Of a stretch of DNA of 64,000 nucleotides, positions 16,810 through 25,170 are shown piece by piece (the first letter of the stretch is position 1; each line of letters starts with the position of its first letter). The notes beneath the pieces are model-generated. The model ran no database searches and was not told the DNA's origin. It saw only the letters and a list, made by a program, of their open reading frames with translations. This stretch comes from Xenophilus sp. E41. Lineage in GTDB: Bacteria; Pseudomonadota; Gammaproteobacteria; Burkholderiales; Burkholderiaceae_C. The stretch is from the NCBI RefSeq assembly GCF_003671765.1, contig NZ_QPIB01000008.1, positions 356,464 to 420,463 on the forward strand, in the 5' to 3' direction. The position numbers were made by a program, and so were the translations under genes.

Positions 16810-17547
16810 ATGGATGCCTACGACGTCGCCTACTACCGCCACCACGGCCACCTCACGGTGAACCACGTCTTCGAGCCCGGCGAGATGGACGCGGTGGTGC
16901 GCGACATCGAGCAATGGGGCGAGAGCTTCCTGGCGGCACTGCCCGAGGAACAGCGCGCCTGGTACATCGACGGCGGCGTGCAGGCGCGCACCGTGCTGCG
17001 CAAGCTCGACAACCCCCACTTCCACCGCAGCGCGGTGCAGGCGCTGGCGCGCGACCGGCGGCTCTTGGACCACGTCGAGACCCTGATCGGCCCGGGCGTG
17101 TCGGTGTACTTCAGCCAGATCTTCTTCAAGCCGCCCGAGGGCGGCGGTCCGAAGCCCGCGCACCAGGACAACTTCTACTTCGGCCCGGCCGACCCCGAAG
17201 GCATGGTGACCGCCTGGATCGCACTGGACGACGCCACGCTCGAGAACGGCTGCCTCTACTTCGGCGACGGCACCAACCTCGGCCCCGTCTACACCCACTT
17301 CGCGCCGGAGAACGAGCCGTACAACCTGCAGATCCCGCCGGAGATCCTCGACAAGCAGCCGATGACGCCGGCCCCGGTGCGCAAGGGTGGGGTGAGCTTC
17401 CACCACGGGAACACCTTCCACCACTCCGGCCCCAACCACAGCAGCCAATGGCGCCGCGCCTGCGCCCTGCACTTCGTGAGCAACGCCAACAGCTTCGACA
17501 ACCCCGCGCTGCCCTACGACCACTCGCTGAAGTTCCAGGTCTCCTGA
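16810..17547 (+). CDS. Phytanoyl-CoA dioxygenase (PhyH)-family oxygenase
   Basis: A 245-residue Fe(II)/2-oxoglutarate-dependent oxygenase. The iron ligands are visible as H118-Q-D120 and the distal His of FHHSGPN (about 204-205); the Arg pair at 215-216 (RRACAL) would hold the 2-oxoglutarate carboxylate. Such enzymes hydroxylate unactivated carbons of small molecules. In this operon it could perform the first oxidation of the imported compound. The ATG follows GAGGAGCACAGCGCC. Confidence 0.88.
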   Translation: MDAYDVAYYRHHGHLTVNHVFEPGEMDAVVRDIEQWGESFLAALPEEQRAWYIDGGVQARTVLRKLDNPHFHRSAVQALARDRRLLDHVETLIGPGVSVYFSQIFFKPPEGGGPKPAHQDNFYFGPADPEGMVTAWIALDDATLENGCLYFGDGTNLGPVYTHFAPENEPYNLQIPPEILDKQPMTPAPVRKGGVSFHHGNTFHHSGPNHSSQWRRACALHFVSNANSFDNPALPYDHSLKFQVS

Positions 17548-17555
17548 CATGAATC

Positions 17556-17632
17556 AGCCCCCACGCTCATCGCTTCGCGTATCGCTTGCTCCCAAGGGGG
17601 CACGTCAATGCCTTCGGGCGGCCGGGCGCCAT
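17556..17632 (+). repeat. Probable family-specific intergenic repeat
   Basis: The 89-base gap between the PhyH and permease genes contains CCCCCACGCTC, a palindromic CTTCG region, CCAAGGGGGC and CGGGCGGCC. This order (CCACGCTC, then a CCCCC/GGGGG hairpin, then GCCTTCGGGCGGCC) resembles an intergenic element that I associate with Variovorax and relatives. A 28-codon frame here looks non-coding. I see only this copy in the window, so the call rests on memory. Confidence 0.45.
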
Positions 17633-17636
17633 TGAC

Positions 17637-18419
17637 ATGACCCGCTGGATCACCCACCCCGCCGCGCGGCCCTTCTGGCTGCTGCTCGTCCTGCTGGTCC
17701 TGTGGGACCTGCTGGTGCGCCTGTTCAAGATCCCGGCTTATCTGATCCCGCCCCCGATGGCGGTGATCAAGCAACTGGGCGCCGACTGGTCCATGCTGCT
17801 ACAGCAGAGCCTGCCGACGCTGTACGCGACGCTCGGCGGCTTCGTCGCCTCGGCCCTCATCGGCGTGCCGATCGCGATGTGGATCGCCTATTCGCGCACG
17901 GTCGAGAGCTTCGTCTACCCCCTGCTCGTGTTCTCGCAGTCGATCCCCAAGGTCGCCGTGGCGCCGCTCTTCGTGGTGTGGTTCGGCTTCGGCATCGTGC
18001 CCAAGGTGATCGCCGCCTTCCTGCTGGGCTTCTTCCCGGTGGTGGTGTCGACGGTGCAGGGCTTCAAGTCGGTCGAGCCCGACGTGATCGACCTCGCGCG
18101 GTCCATGGGTGCCGGGCCGATGAAGATCTTCCTCAAGTTCCGGCTGCCGCAGGCCCTGCCGGCGATCTTCAGCGGGCTGAAGGTGTCTGTCACCCTGGCG
18201 GTGGTCGGCGCCGTGGTCGGCGAATTCGTGGGCTCCAACTCCGGCCTGGGCTTCGTGCTGCAGCGCGCCACCGGCACCTTCGACCTGCCGCTGATGTTCG
18301 CCGCGCTGGTCGTGCTGTCGATGATGGGCGTGATCCTCTTCCTGATCGTCGAACTGGTGGAACGCTGGCTCATGCCCTGGCACGCCTCGCAACGCCACGA
18401 CCTGCAGGCCACCGCCTGA
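17637..18419 (+). CDS. ABC transporter permease, NitT/TauT type
   Basis: A 260-residue membrane protein starting MTRWITHPAARPFW, with about six hydrophobic helices and the cytoplasmic EAA-like loop (SMGAGPMKIFLKFRLPQALP) that contacts the ATPase. It belongs to the SsuC/TauC/ThiX-like permeases that import sulfonates, nitrate-like ions or pyrimidine precursors. The frame is open to 17586, but the ATG at 17637 matches the family start. With the next two genes it forms a complete importer. Confidence 0.92.
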   Translation: MTRWITHPAARPFWLLLVLLVLWDLLVRLFKIPAYLIPPPMAVIKQLGADWSMLLQQSLPTLYATLGGFVASALIGVPIAMWIAYSRTVESFVYPLLVFSQSIPKVAVAPLFVVWFGFGIVPKVIAAFLLGFFPVVVSTVQGFKSVEPDVIDLARSMGAGPMKIFLKFRLPQALPAIFSGLKVSVTLAVVGAVVGEFVGSNSGLGFVLQRATGTFDLPLMFAALVVLSMMGVILFLIVELVERWLMPWHASQRHDLQATA

Positions 18420-18465
18420 CGCCGCTCTCATTTTTTTCCCGCACCACAACGACCTGGAGACACGC

Positions 18466-19464
18466 ATGCAACGACGCAAACTCATCGGCGCCACCTGCGC
18501 CGCCGCCCTCGCCCTGGGCATGGCCACCGGCGCCATGGCGCAGACGCGCGACAAGGTGACGCTGCTCCTGAACTGGTACGTGTACAGCGAACACGCGCCC
18601 TTCTTCATCGGCAAGGCCAAGGGCTTCTACGAGGCCGAGGGCATCGACCTCGACATCCAGGAAGGACGTGGCTCGGCCGTGTCGATCCAGGCCGTGGCGG
18701 CGAACTCCGCCACCTTCGGCTACGTCGACGTTCCCACCATGATCCGCGCCGCCACCAAGGGCGCGCCGGTCAAGGCGGTGGGCGTCGCGCTGCAGGTCAG
18801 CCCGATGTCGGTGATGGGTCTGGCCGAGAAGAACATCAAGACCCCCAAGGACATCGTCGGCAAGACGGTGGCCATGACGCCCGGCGACTCGATGAGCCAG
18901 ATCTGGCCCCTCTTTCTCAAGAAGACCGGCCTCAAGGAGGGCGACTACAAGGTCGTCTCCGGTGACGGGCAGACCAAGCTCAACGCCGTCATCAACGGCC
19001 AGGCCGACCTGTTGCTCGGCTACGTGATGGACCAGAACATCAAGATCCAGGACGCGACGAAGAAGCCGGTGCAGGTGATCCGCTTCGCCGACTACGGCAT
19101 CGAGATGGTCAGCTCGGGCATCGTCGCCAACAAGGACACGCTGGCCAACAAGGGCGACCTGGTGAAGCGCTTCATGCGCGCCACCACCAAGGCCTTCGAG
19201 GCGACCGAGAAGGACCCCGAAGGCGCGATCGACGCCATGCTCAAGGCCAACGCCAAGGCCGGCCAGCGCGACACGCTGATCATCGGCATCAAGCTGACCA
19301 CGCCGCTCTATCACACGGCCGAGACCAAGAACCTGCGGCCCCTGCGCGCCTCCATGAAGGACATCGACGCCTCGCTCGACCTGCTGGTGCAGTACGGCGG
19401 CCTCGACGCCTCGCTGCGCGGCAAGGCCGACGACTGGGTCACCAACGACTTCCTGCCGCAGTAA
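18466..19464 (+). CDS. ABC substrate-binding protein, SsuA/THI5-like
   Basis: A 332-residue periplasmic protein. A signal peptide (about 1-25, AMAQ) is followed by KVTLLLNWYVYSEHAPFFIGKAKGFYEAEGIDLD, the typical opening of NMT1/THI5- and SsuA-type receptors. These bind aromatic or heterocyclic sulfonates, nitriles or thiamin-pyrimidine precursors. No conserved motif pins down the ligand here. It stands between permease and ATPase genes. Confidence 0.92.
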   Translation: MQRRKLIGATCAAALALGMATGAMAQTRDKVTLLLNWYVYSEHAPFFIGKAKGFYEAEGIDLDIQEGRGSAVSIQAVAANSATFGYVDVPTMIRAATKGAPVKAVGVALQVSPMSVMGLAEKNIKTPKDIVGKTVAMTPGDSMSQIWPLFLKKTGLKEGDYKVVSGDGQTKLNAVINGQADLLLGYVMDQNIKIQDATKKPVQVIRFADYGIEMVSSGIVANKDTLANKGDLVKRFMRATTKAFEATEKDPEGAIDAMLKANAKAGQRDTLIIGIKLTTPLYHTAETKNLRPLRASMKDIDASLDLLVQYGGLDASLRGKADDWVTNDFLPQ

Positions 19465-19500
19465 GACGCCCTTCCCGCTCCTTTTGCCAAGCCCGACCCG

Positions 19501-20349
19501 ATGAGTGCCGTCCCCACGAACGTCGTTCCCTTCGATGCGCCCGGCGTCGCACGCGCTGCCGACCGGTCCCTGCGCGAGGTGCTCATCCAGGGCCGCGGCG
19601 TCAGCAAGACCTACCGCACCCGCGAGGGCGAGGTCGAGACCCTCAAGCCGCTGGACTTCGACATCCGCGCGGGCGAGTTCGTCTCGATCGTCGGCCCCTC
19701 CGGCTGCGGCAAGAGCACGCTGATGAAGATGGTGGCCGGGCTGCTGCCCATCACCGGCGGCGACCTGCGACTGTCGGGGCACACCGTCAAGGGGCCGCAG
19801 ACCGACGTCGGCATCGTGTTCCAGAACGCGCTGCTGCTGCCCTGGCGGCGGGTGATCGACAACATCCTGCTGCAGGCCGAGATCCGCCGCATGCCCATGG
19901 CCGCCGCCCGCCGGCGCGCCGAGGAGCTGATGGCCATGGCCGGCCTGCAGGGCTTCGAGCACAAGTACCCCTGGCAGCTCTCCGGCGGCATGCAGCAGCG
20001 CGTGGCCATCCTGCGTGCCCTGCTGCACGACCCGCCGGTGCTGCTGATGGACGAGCCCTTCGGCGCACTCGACGCCATGACGCGCGAGCGCATGAACCTC
20101 GAGCTGCAGCGCATCTGGATGAACGCCGGCAAGACCGTGCTGCTGATCACCCACAGCATCCCCGAAGCGGTGTTCCTGTCGGACCGCGTGCTGGTGATGA
20201 GCGAGCGCCCCGGCCAGATCGCCGCCACCTACGACATCGACCTGCCGCGCCCGCGCCCGCTCGACGTGATGGGCGACGAACGCTTCGCTGCCTACACCCG
20301 CACGCTGCGCGCCCACTTCTTCGCCCAGGGCAACCTCGACGCGCACTGA
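19501..20349 (+). CDS. ABC transporter ATPase, NitT/TauT type
   Basis: A 282-residue nucleotide-binding subunit. Walker A GPSGCGKST (about 62-70), Q-loop in VFQNALLLPW, signature LSGGMQQRV and Walker B LLMDEPFGALDAMT are all intact. It powers the permease at 17637. The start follows the substrate-binding gene by 36 bases. About 35 residues before the first beta strand are an N-terminal extension relative to the family core. Confidence 0.94.
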   Translation: MSAVPTNVVPFDAPGVARAADRSLREVLIQGRGVSKTYRTREGEVETLKPLDFDIRAGEFVSIVGPSGCGKSTLMKMVAGLLPITGGDLRLSGHTVKGPQTDVGIVFQNALLLPWRRVIDNILLQAEIRRMPMAAARRRAEELMAMAGLQGFEHKYPWQLSGGMQQRVAILRALLHDPPVLLMDEPFGALDAMTRERMNLELQRIWMNAGKTVLLITHSIPEAVFLSDRVLVMSERPGQIAATYDIDLPRPRPLDVMGDERFAAYTRTLRAHFFAQGNLDAH

Positions 20350-20377
20350 CGCGCCGCCCGGCTCCACTCTCCGCGTC

Positions 20378-21805
20378 ATGGCCACTGCCATCGTTGCCGA
20401 AGCGCCGTTGCTGCGCGTGCAGGCCGTCGAAGCCGGCGTGCGCGACATGCATCTGCGCCTGCCCTTCAAGTTCGGCGCCGTCGTGCTCACGCGCTGCCCG
20501 CAACTGTTCGTGCGCGCGACCGTCGAGGTGCCTGGCCTGGGCATGGCCACGGGCTTTTGCGCCGAGATGATGGTGCCGCGCTGGTTCGACAAGCGGCCCG
20601 CGCGCAGCCACGCCGACAACGTGCGCGACCTGCAGGCCAGCCTGCTGCGCGCCGCCGACGCCTACCGCCGCGACGCACCCGCCACCGCCTTCGGCCTGTT
20701 CGAGCGGCACTATGCAGCGCTGATGGCGGCCGGTGCGTCGGCCGGCGAGACCGCGCTGTCCGCTGCCTACGGGCAGGCCGTGCTCGACCGCGCCGTGCTC
20801 GACGCGCTGCTCCGCGCCTGCAAAGAAGGCTTCACGGCCGGCATGCGGCGCAACATCGTCGGCCTTGGCCCCTCGCCGCTCGCGCCCGAGCTCGCCGGCT
20901 TCGACTGGACGGCCTGGCTCGCTGGCCGTGCGCCGGCCACCGCCATCGAAGCGCGCCACACCATCGGCATGCTCGATGCGCTGGACGCCGATCCCGACGC
21001 CGACGACCACGCGCTACCCACACGGCTGCCCGACGTGATCGGCCGCTACGGCCACCGCAGCTTCAAGATCAAGCTCGGCGGCGACCCGGCCGCCGACCTC
21101 GACCGCCTCGACGCCGTGCTGGCCGTGCTCGACCGCCTGGCGCCGGGCCACCGCTTCAGCCTCGACGGGAACGAGCAGTACGCCGACCTCGACACCCTGT
21201 CCGCACTGTGCCGCGGCCTGCGCGCCCTGCCGCGGCTGGCTGCGCGGCCCGACGCCCTGCTCTACATCGAACAGCCGCTCGCACGCGACGCGGCGCTCGA
21301 CACCTCGCTCGCGGTGCTCCAGGCACCCGCGCCGCTGCTGCTCGACGAGGGGGATGGCACGCTCGACGCGTTCCCTCGCGCCGTCGCGCAGGGCTGGCAG
21401 GGTGTGTCGAGCAAGGGCTGCAAGGGGGTCTACAAGGCACTCGTCAACCGCGCCCGCTGCGAGCGCGCACAGGGCCTGTTCATGTCGGCCGAAGACCTCA
21501 CCTGCCAGGCCGGCCTCGCCGTGCAGCAGGACCTCGCGGTCGCTGCGCTGCTGGGCCTGAGCCACTGCGAGCGCAATGGCCACCACTATGTCGACGGCTT
21601 CGGTCCGGCACCGGACGCCGAGGCCGAGCGCTTCGCCGCCGCACACCCCGACCTGTACCGCCGCGAAGGCGGGCGCGTGCGCCTGGCCATCGACGATGGC
21701 CGGCTGCAGCTGGGCAGCCTGCTCGCCGCGACCGGCCTCGCGCATGCGGCCGATGCCGACTTCGATCACCTTCAACCGCTCGAGCGCGCCGCCGACCTGG
21801 TCTAG
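20378..21805 (+). CDS. Enolase-superfamily enzyme, substrate unknown
   Basis: A 475-residue protein with the barrel motifs of the mandelate racemase/muconate-lactonising branch: KIKLGG near residue 229 (catalytic Lys), LDGNEQY near 262 and IEQPLA near 300 (metal ligands), LLLDEG near 325 (third metal ligand), and a later SSKGCKGVYKAL stretch in place of the usual second Lys/His region. The superfamily abstracts a proton next to a carboxylate, so a sugar-acid or amino-acid dehydratase or racemase role is plausible. It is longer than the usual 360-400 residues because of an extended N-terminal capping domain. Confidence 0.82.
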   Translation: MATAIVAEAPLLRVQAVEAGVRDMHLRLPFKFGAVVLTRCPQLFVRATVEVPGLGMATGFCAEMMVPRWFDKRPARSHADNVRDLQASLLRAADAYRRDAPATAFGLFERHYAALMAAGASAGETALSAAYGQAVLDRAVLDALLRACKEGFTAGMRRNIVGLGPSPLAPELAGFDWTAWLAGRAPATAIEARHTIGMLDALDADPDADDHALPTRLPDVIGRYGHRSFKIKLGGDPAADLDRLDAVLAVLDRLAPGHRFSLDGNEQYADLDTLSALCRGLRALPRLAARPDALLYIEQPLARDAALDTSLAVLQAPAPLLLDEGDGTLDAFPRAVAQGWQGVSSKGCKGVYKALVNRARCERAQGLFMSAEDLTCQAGLAVQQDLAVAALLGLSHCERNGHHYVDGFGPAPDAEAERFAAAHPDLYRREGGRVRLAIDDGRLQLGSLLAATGLAHAADADFDHLQPLERAADLV

Positions 21806-21841
21806 CGCTCGGACCCCAACCGTCCTTTCGGAGGAACCCCC

Positions 21842-23005
21842 ATGGCACAACAACGGCTCGGAATCATCATGCACGGCGTCACCGGACGCATGGGCATGAA
21901 CCAGCATCTCATCCGCTCCATCTGCGCGATCCGCGCCGAGGGCGGCGTCACGCTGTCCAACGGCGACAAGGTCATGCCCGACCCCATCCTCATCGGCCGC
22001 AACGCCGAGAAGATGGAAGCCCTGGCCAGGAAGCACGGCATTGCGCGCTGGGGCACCGACCTCGACAAGGCCCTGGAGAACAAGGACGACACGATCTTCT
22101 TCGACGCCGGCACCACGCAGATGCGCCCCACCCTGCTGGCCAAGGCGATCCGCGCCGGCAAGCACGTCTATTGCGAAAAGCCCATCGCCACCAACCTCAA
22201 CGAGGCGGTGGAGATCGCGCGCCTCGCGCAGGGCTCGGGCCTGAAGCACGGCGCCGTGCAGGACAAGCTGTTCCTGCCCGGCCTGCGCAAGCTCGACATG
22301 CTGCGCCGCGCCGGCTTCTTCGGCCGCATGCTCAGCGTGCGCCTGGAGTTCGGCTACTGGGTGTTCGAAGGCGACCTGCAGCCCATCCAGCGCCCGAGCT
22401 GGAACTACCGCAAGGAAGACGGCGGCGGAATGATCCTGGACATGATGTGCCACTGGCGCTACGTGCTGGACAACCTCTTCGGGGAAGTGAAGTCCGTGAG
22501 CTGCCTGGGCACGACGCACATTCCCAAGCGCTGGGACGAGGCCGGCAAGCCCTACGAAGCGACGGCCGACGACGCCGCCTACGCCACCTGCGAGTTGGTC
22601 GGCCACAACGGCGAGCCGGTGATCGCGCAGATCAACATGAGCTGGGTCACGCGCGTGCGACGCGACGACCTGGTGACCTTCCACGTCGACGGCACCGACG
22701 GCTCGGCCGTGGCCGGCCTGTCGAGCTGCCGTGCCCAGTCGCGCGTGGCCACGCCGCGCCCGGTGTGGAACCCCGACGAAAAGCAGACGATGAACTTCTT
22801 CGACCAATGGCAGGAGATCCCGGACTCGCAGGTCTACGACAACGGCTTCAAGATCCAGTGGGAACACTTCATTCGCCACGTGGTGGAGAACGCACCCTAC
22901 AAGTGGACGCTGCCCGAGGGCGCCAAGGGCGTGCAGCTGGTCGAGGCCGCGCTCGAGTCGTGGAAGGACCGCCGCTGGATCGACGTTCCGGCGCTACAAG
23001 TTTGA
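21842..23005 (+). CDS. Gfo/Idh/MocA-family oxidoreductase
   Basis: A 387-residue NAD(P)-dependent dehydrogenase of the glucose-fructose oxidoreductase/inositol dehydrogenase family. It has an N-terminal Rossmann fold (MHGVTGRMG), the diagnostic catalytic loop CEKPIATN near residue 115, and a C-terminal alpha/beta domain with GGGMILDMMCHW, where the His could be the catalytic base. Members oxidise sugar or cyclitol hydroxyls. The last four codons and the stop lie within an interspersed repeat copy, so the C-terminus may be a recent replacement. Confidence 0.92.
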   Translation: MAQQRLGIIMHGVTGRMGMNQHLIRSICAIRAEGGVTLSNGDKVMPDPILIGRNAEKMEALARKHGIARWGTDLDKALENKDDTIFFDAGTTQMRPTLLAKAIRAGKHVYCEKPIATNLNEAVEIARLAQGSGLKHGAVQDKLFLPGLRKLDMLRRAGFFGRMLSVRLEFGYWVFEGDLQPIQRPSWNYRKEDGGGMILDMMCHWRYVLDNLFGEVKSVSCLGTTHIPKRWDEAGKPYEATADDAAYATCELVGHNGEPVIAQINMSWVTRVRRDDLVTFHVDGTDGSAVAGLSSCRAQSRVATPRPVWNPDEKQTMNFFDQWQEIPDSQVYDNGFKIQWEHFIRHVVENAPYKWTLPEGAKGVQLVEAALESWKDRRWIDVPALQV

Positions 23006-23050
23006 TAGCTGCTCGCGCCCGCTGGACGGGCGCTTCAGGCACTTTTCTTC
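22993..23050 (+). repeat. Interspersed GCTAT..ATAGC repeat, copy A
   Basis: On the plus strand the copy reads GCTACAAGTTTGATAGC (22993-23009), TGCTCGCGCCC, a GCGCCC/GGGCGC hairpin and CAGGCACTTTTC. It begins inside the Gfo/Idh gene and supplies its TGA stop (23003-23005). The same order is found in copies B, C and D. Confidence 0.8.
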
Positions 23051-23072
23051 TCAATTTCCGGTGGAGCGCCGC

Positions 23073-24257
23073 ATGGCCCTGACCCTCACCCTCCCGACCG
23101 CTGGCGGCTCGCTCGCCCCCTACACCCTGCGTGGCAGCGTGCCCGCGAAGCCGCCGGCCAACGTCCAATTCAACCGCATCGCCTACTCGGCCGCGCACGT
23201 GGTCGCCGACCCGCTCGCCGCGGTCGATCCCTGGTTGCAGGCGGCCGTCGACTGGGACACCACCATCGCCTACCGCCAGCACCTCTGGTCGCTCGGCCTC
23301 GGTGTGGCCGAAGCCATGGACACCGCGCAGCGCGGCATGGGCCTGGACTGGCCGACCTCGCTGGAACTCATCCGCCGCTCGCTCGACGCCGCCAAGGACG
23401 CGCCCGGCGCGCTGGTGGCCTCCGGCTGCGGCACCGACCACCTGAACCTGGACGAGGTGAAGAGCGTCGACGACGTGATCCGCGGCTACGAGGAGCAGAT
23501 GGCCGCCATCGAGAAGCTCGGCGGCAAGCTCATCGTGATGGCGAGCCGCGCGCTGGCCCGCGTCGCGAAGAGCCCGGCCGACTACGAGCGCGTGTACGAC
23601 CGCGTGCTGAGCCAGGCGAAGCAGCCGGTGGTGCTGCACTGGCTGGGCGACATGTTCGACCCCGCGCTCACAGGCTACTGGGGCACCGCCGACATCGACG
23701 CCGCAATGGACACGGCGCTTGGAATCATCGCCGCTCACCCCGAGAAGGTGGACGGCATCAAGATCTCGCTGCTCGACAAGGACAAGGAAATCGCCATGCG
23801 CCGCCGCCTGCCTTCGGGCGTGCGCATGTACACAGGCGATGACTTCAACTATGCCGAGCTGATCGCGGGCGACGGCCATGGCAGCGAGCCCACGCACGGC
23901 AAGAGCGACGCGCTGCTGGGCATCTTCGACGCCATCGCGCCGGCTGCGAGCTCGGCCCTGGGCGAGCTGGCGCAGGGCCATGTCGACAGCTTCCACGCCA
24001 TCCTCGGCCCGACGGTGCCGCTGTCGCGTCACATCTTCGCGGCGCCCACGCGCTTCTACAAGACCGGCGTCGTGTTCATGGCGTGGCTCAACGGTCACCA
24101 GTCGCACTTCAGCATGGTGGGCGGCCAGCAGAGCTCGCGCTCGCTGCAGCACTTCGCCGAGCTGTTCCGCCTGGCGGATGCGGCCAGCGTGCTGGAGAAG
24201 CCGGAGCTGGCCGTGCAGCGCATGAAGACGCTGCTGGCCATGCACGGCGTGGAATGA
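23073..24257 (+). CDS. DUF993-family protein, DapA-like TIM barrel
   Basis: A 394-residue protein that I assign to DUF993, related to the dihydrodipicolinate-synthase class of aldolases. Segments such as ALVASGCGTDHLN, VVLHWLGDMFDPALTGYWG and KVDGIKISLLDKDKE look like strands of a barrel, with the Lys of GIKIS a candidate Schiff-base residue. The start is ATG 23073 after GGTGGAG; a GTG four codons earlier is less likely. It is placed between a dehydrogenase and an isomerase, which fits a late carbon-carbon cleavage step; this is inference. Confidence 0.78.
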   Translation: MALTLTLPTAGGSLAPYTLRGSVPAKPPANVQFNRIAYSAAHVVADPLAAVDPWLQAAVDWDTTIAYRQHLWSLGLGVAEAMDTAQRGMGLDWPTSLELIRRSLDAAKDAPGALVASGCGTDHLNLDEVKSVDDVIRGYEEQMAAIEKLGGKLIVMASRALARVAKSPADYERVYDRVLSQAKQPVVLHWLGDMFDPALTGYWGTADIDAAMDTALGIIAAHPEKVDGIKISLLDKDKEIAMRRRLPSGVRMYTGDDFNYAELIAGDGHGSEPTHGKSDALLGIFDAIAPAASSALGELAQGHVDSFHAILGPTVPLSRHIFAAPTRFYKTGVVFMAWLNGHQSHFSMVGGQQSSRSLQHFAELFRLADAASVLEKPELAVQRMKTLLAMHGVE

Positions 24258-25138
24258 CGATGCGCGACTTCTCGCAGAACCACGACTGGCTGTCCATCAA
24301 CACCGCCACGGTGCGCAAGCAGCGCGGCACCGAAGTGCCGCTCGACCGCATCATCGACCAGTGCGCCGAGCGCGGCATCCGCGCCATCAGCCCCTGGCGC
24401 GACCAGGTGGCGGCGGTGGGCCTCGACAAGGTGGCTCGACAGCTGAAGGCGGACGGCATCGGCCTGTCGGGCTACTGCCGCGGCGGCTTCTTCCCCGCGC
24501 CCGACGCGGCAGGCCTGCGCGCCGCCCTGGACGACAACCGCCGCGCCATCGACGAGGCGAAGACGCTCGACGCACCCTGCCTCGTGCTGGTCGTCGGCGC
24601 CCTGCCCGGCGCGCTGGAGGGCAAGGCGGCCTACAAGGACATCGCCCGCGCGCGCGGCGAGGTGCGCGACGGCATCGCGGCCTCGCTCGAGTACGCGCGC
24701 GAGGTCGGGATGCCGCTGGCCATCGAACCGCTGCACCCCATGCAGGCGGCCGACCGCGCCTGCATCAACACCCTGGAGCACGCGCTGGACCTGTGCGACG
24801 AACTCGATGCGACGCGCAGCGGGATGCTGGGCGTGGCGCTCGACATCTATCACGTCTGGTGGGACCCGAAGCTGCAGCAGCAGATCGAACGCGCCGGCAG
24901 GGAGCGCCTGCTGGCCTACCACGTGTGCGACTGGCTCACGCCCACGCGCGACCTGCTGTCGGACCGCGGGATGATGGGCGACGGCGTGGTCGAGCTCAAG
25001 AAGATCCGCGGCTGGGTCGAGGCCGCCGGCTTCGCGGGCTTCAGCGAGGTCGAGATCTTCTCGCAGCTGGACTGGTGGCAGCGCGACGGCGGCGAAGTGC
25101 TCGACACCTGCATCGAACGCCACCGCAGTGCCGTCTGA
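24254..25138 (+). CDS. Sugar phosphate isomerase/epimerase-like TIM barrel
   Basis: A 294-residue AP-endonuclease-2-type barrel (xylose isomerase-like). It overlaps the DUF993 stop by ATGA, which indicates translational coupling. Conserved metal-site segments are seen as LAIEPLHPM (Glu), GVALDIYHVWWDP (Asp and His), CDWLTP and SEVEIFSQLDWW (last Glu). The family isomerises or epimerises sugars and cyclitol ketones, often next to Gfo/Idh dehydrogenases as here. It is the last gene of the plus-strand catabolic run; a transporter-like gene follows after 32 bases. Confidence 0.88.
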   Translation: MTMRDFSQNHDWLSINTATVRKQRGTEVPLDRIIDQCAERGIRAISPWRDQVAAVGLDKVARQLKADGIGLSGYCRGGFFPAPDAAGLRAALDDNRRAIDEAKTLDAPCLVLVVGALPGALEGKAAYKDIARARGEVRDGIAASLEYAREVGMPLAIEPLHPMQAADRACINTLEHALDLCDELDATRSGMLGVALDIYHVWWDPKLQQQIERAGRERLLAYHVCDWLTPTRDLLSDRGMMGDGVVELKKIRGWVEAAGFAGFSEVEIFSQLDWWQRDGGEVLDTCIERHRSAV

Positions 25139-25170
25139 GCCCCGGCGCATCGGGTACGCTCGCCGCGCCC

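Noticed and set aside
17548-17634. 28-codon frame MNQPPRS.. between PhyH and permease genes
   Set aside because: It has no ribosome binding site, and the segment has the hairpin composition of an intergenic repeat.
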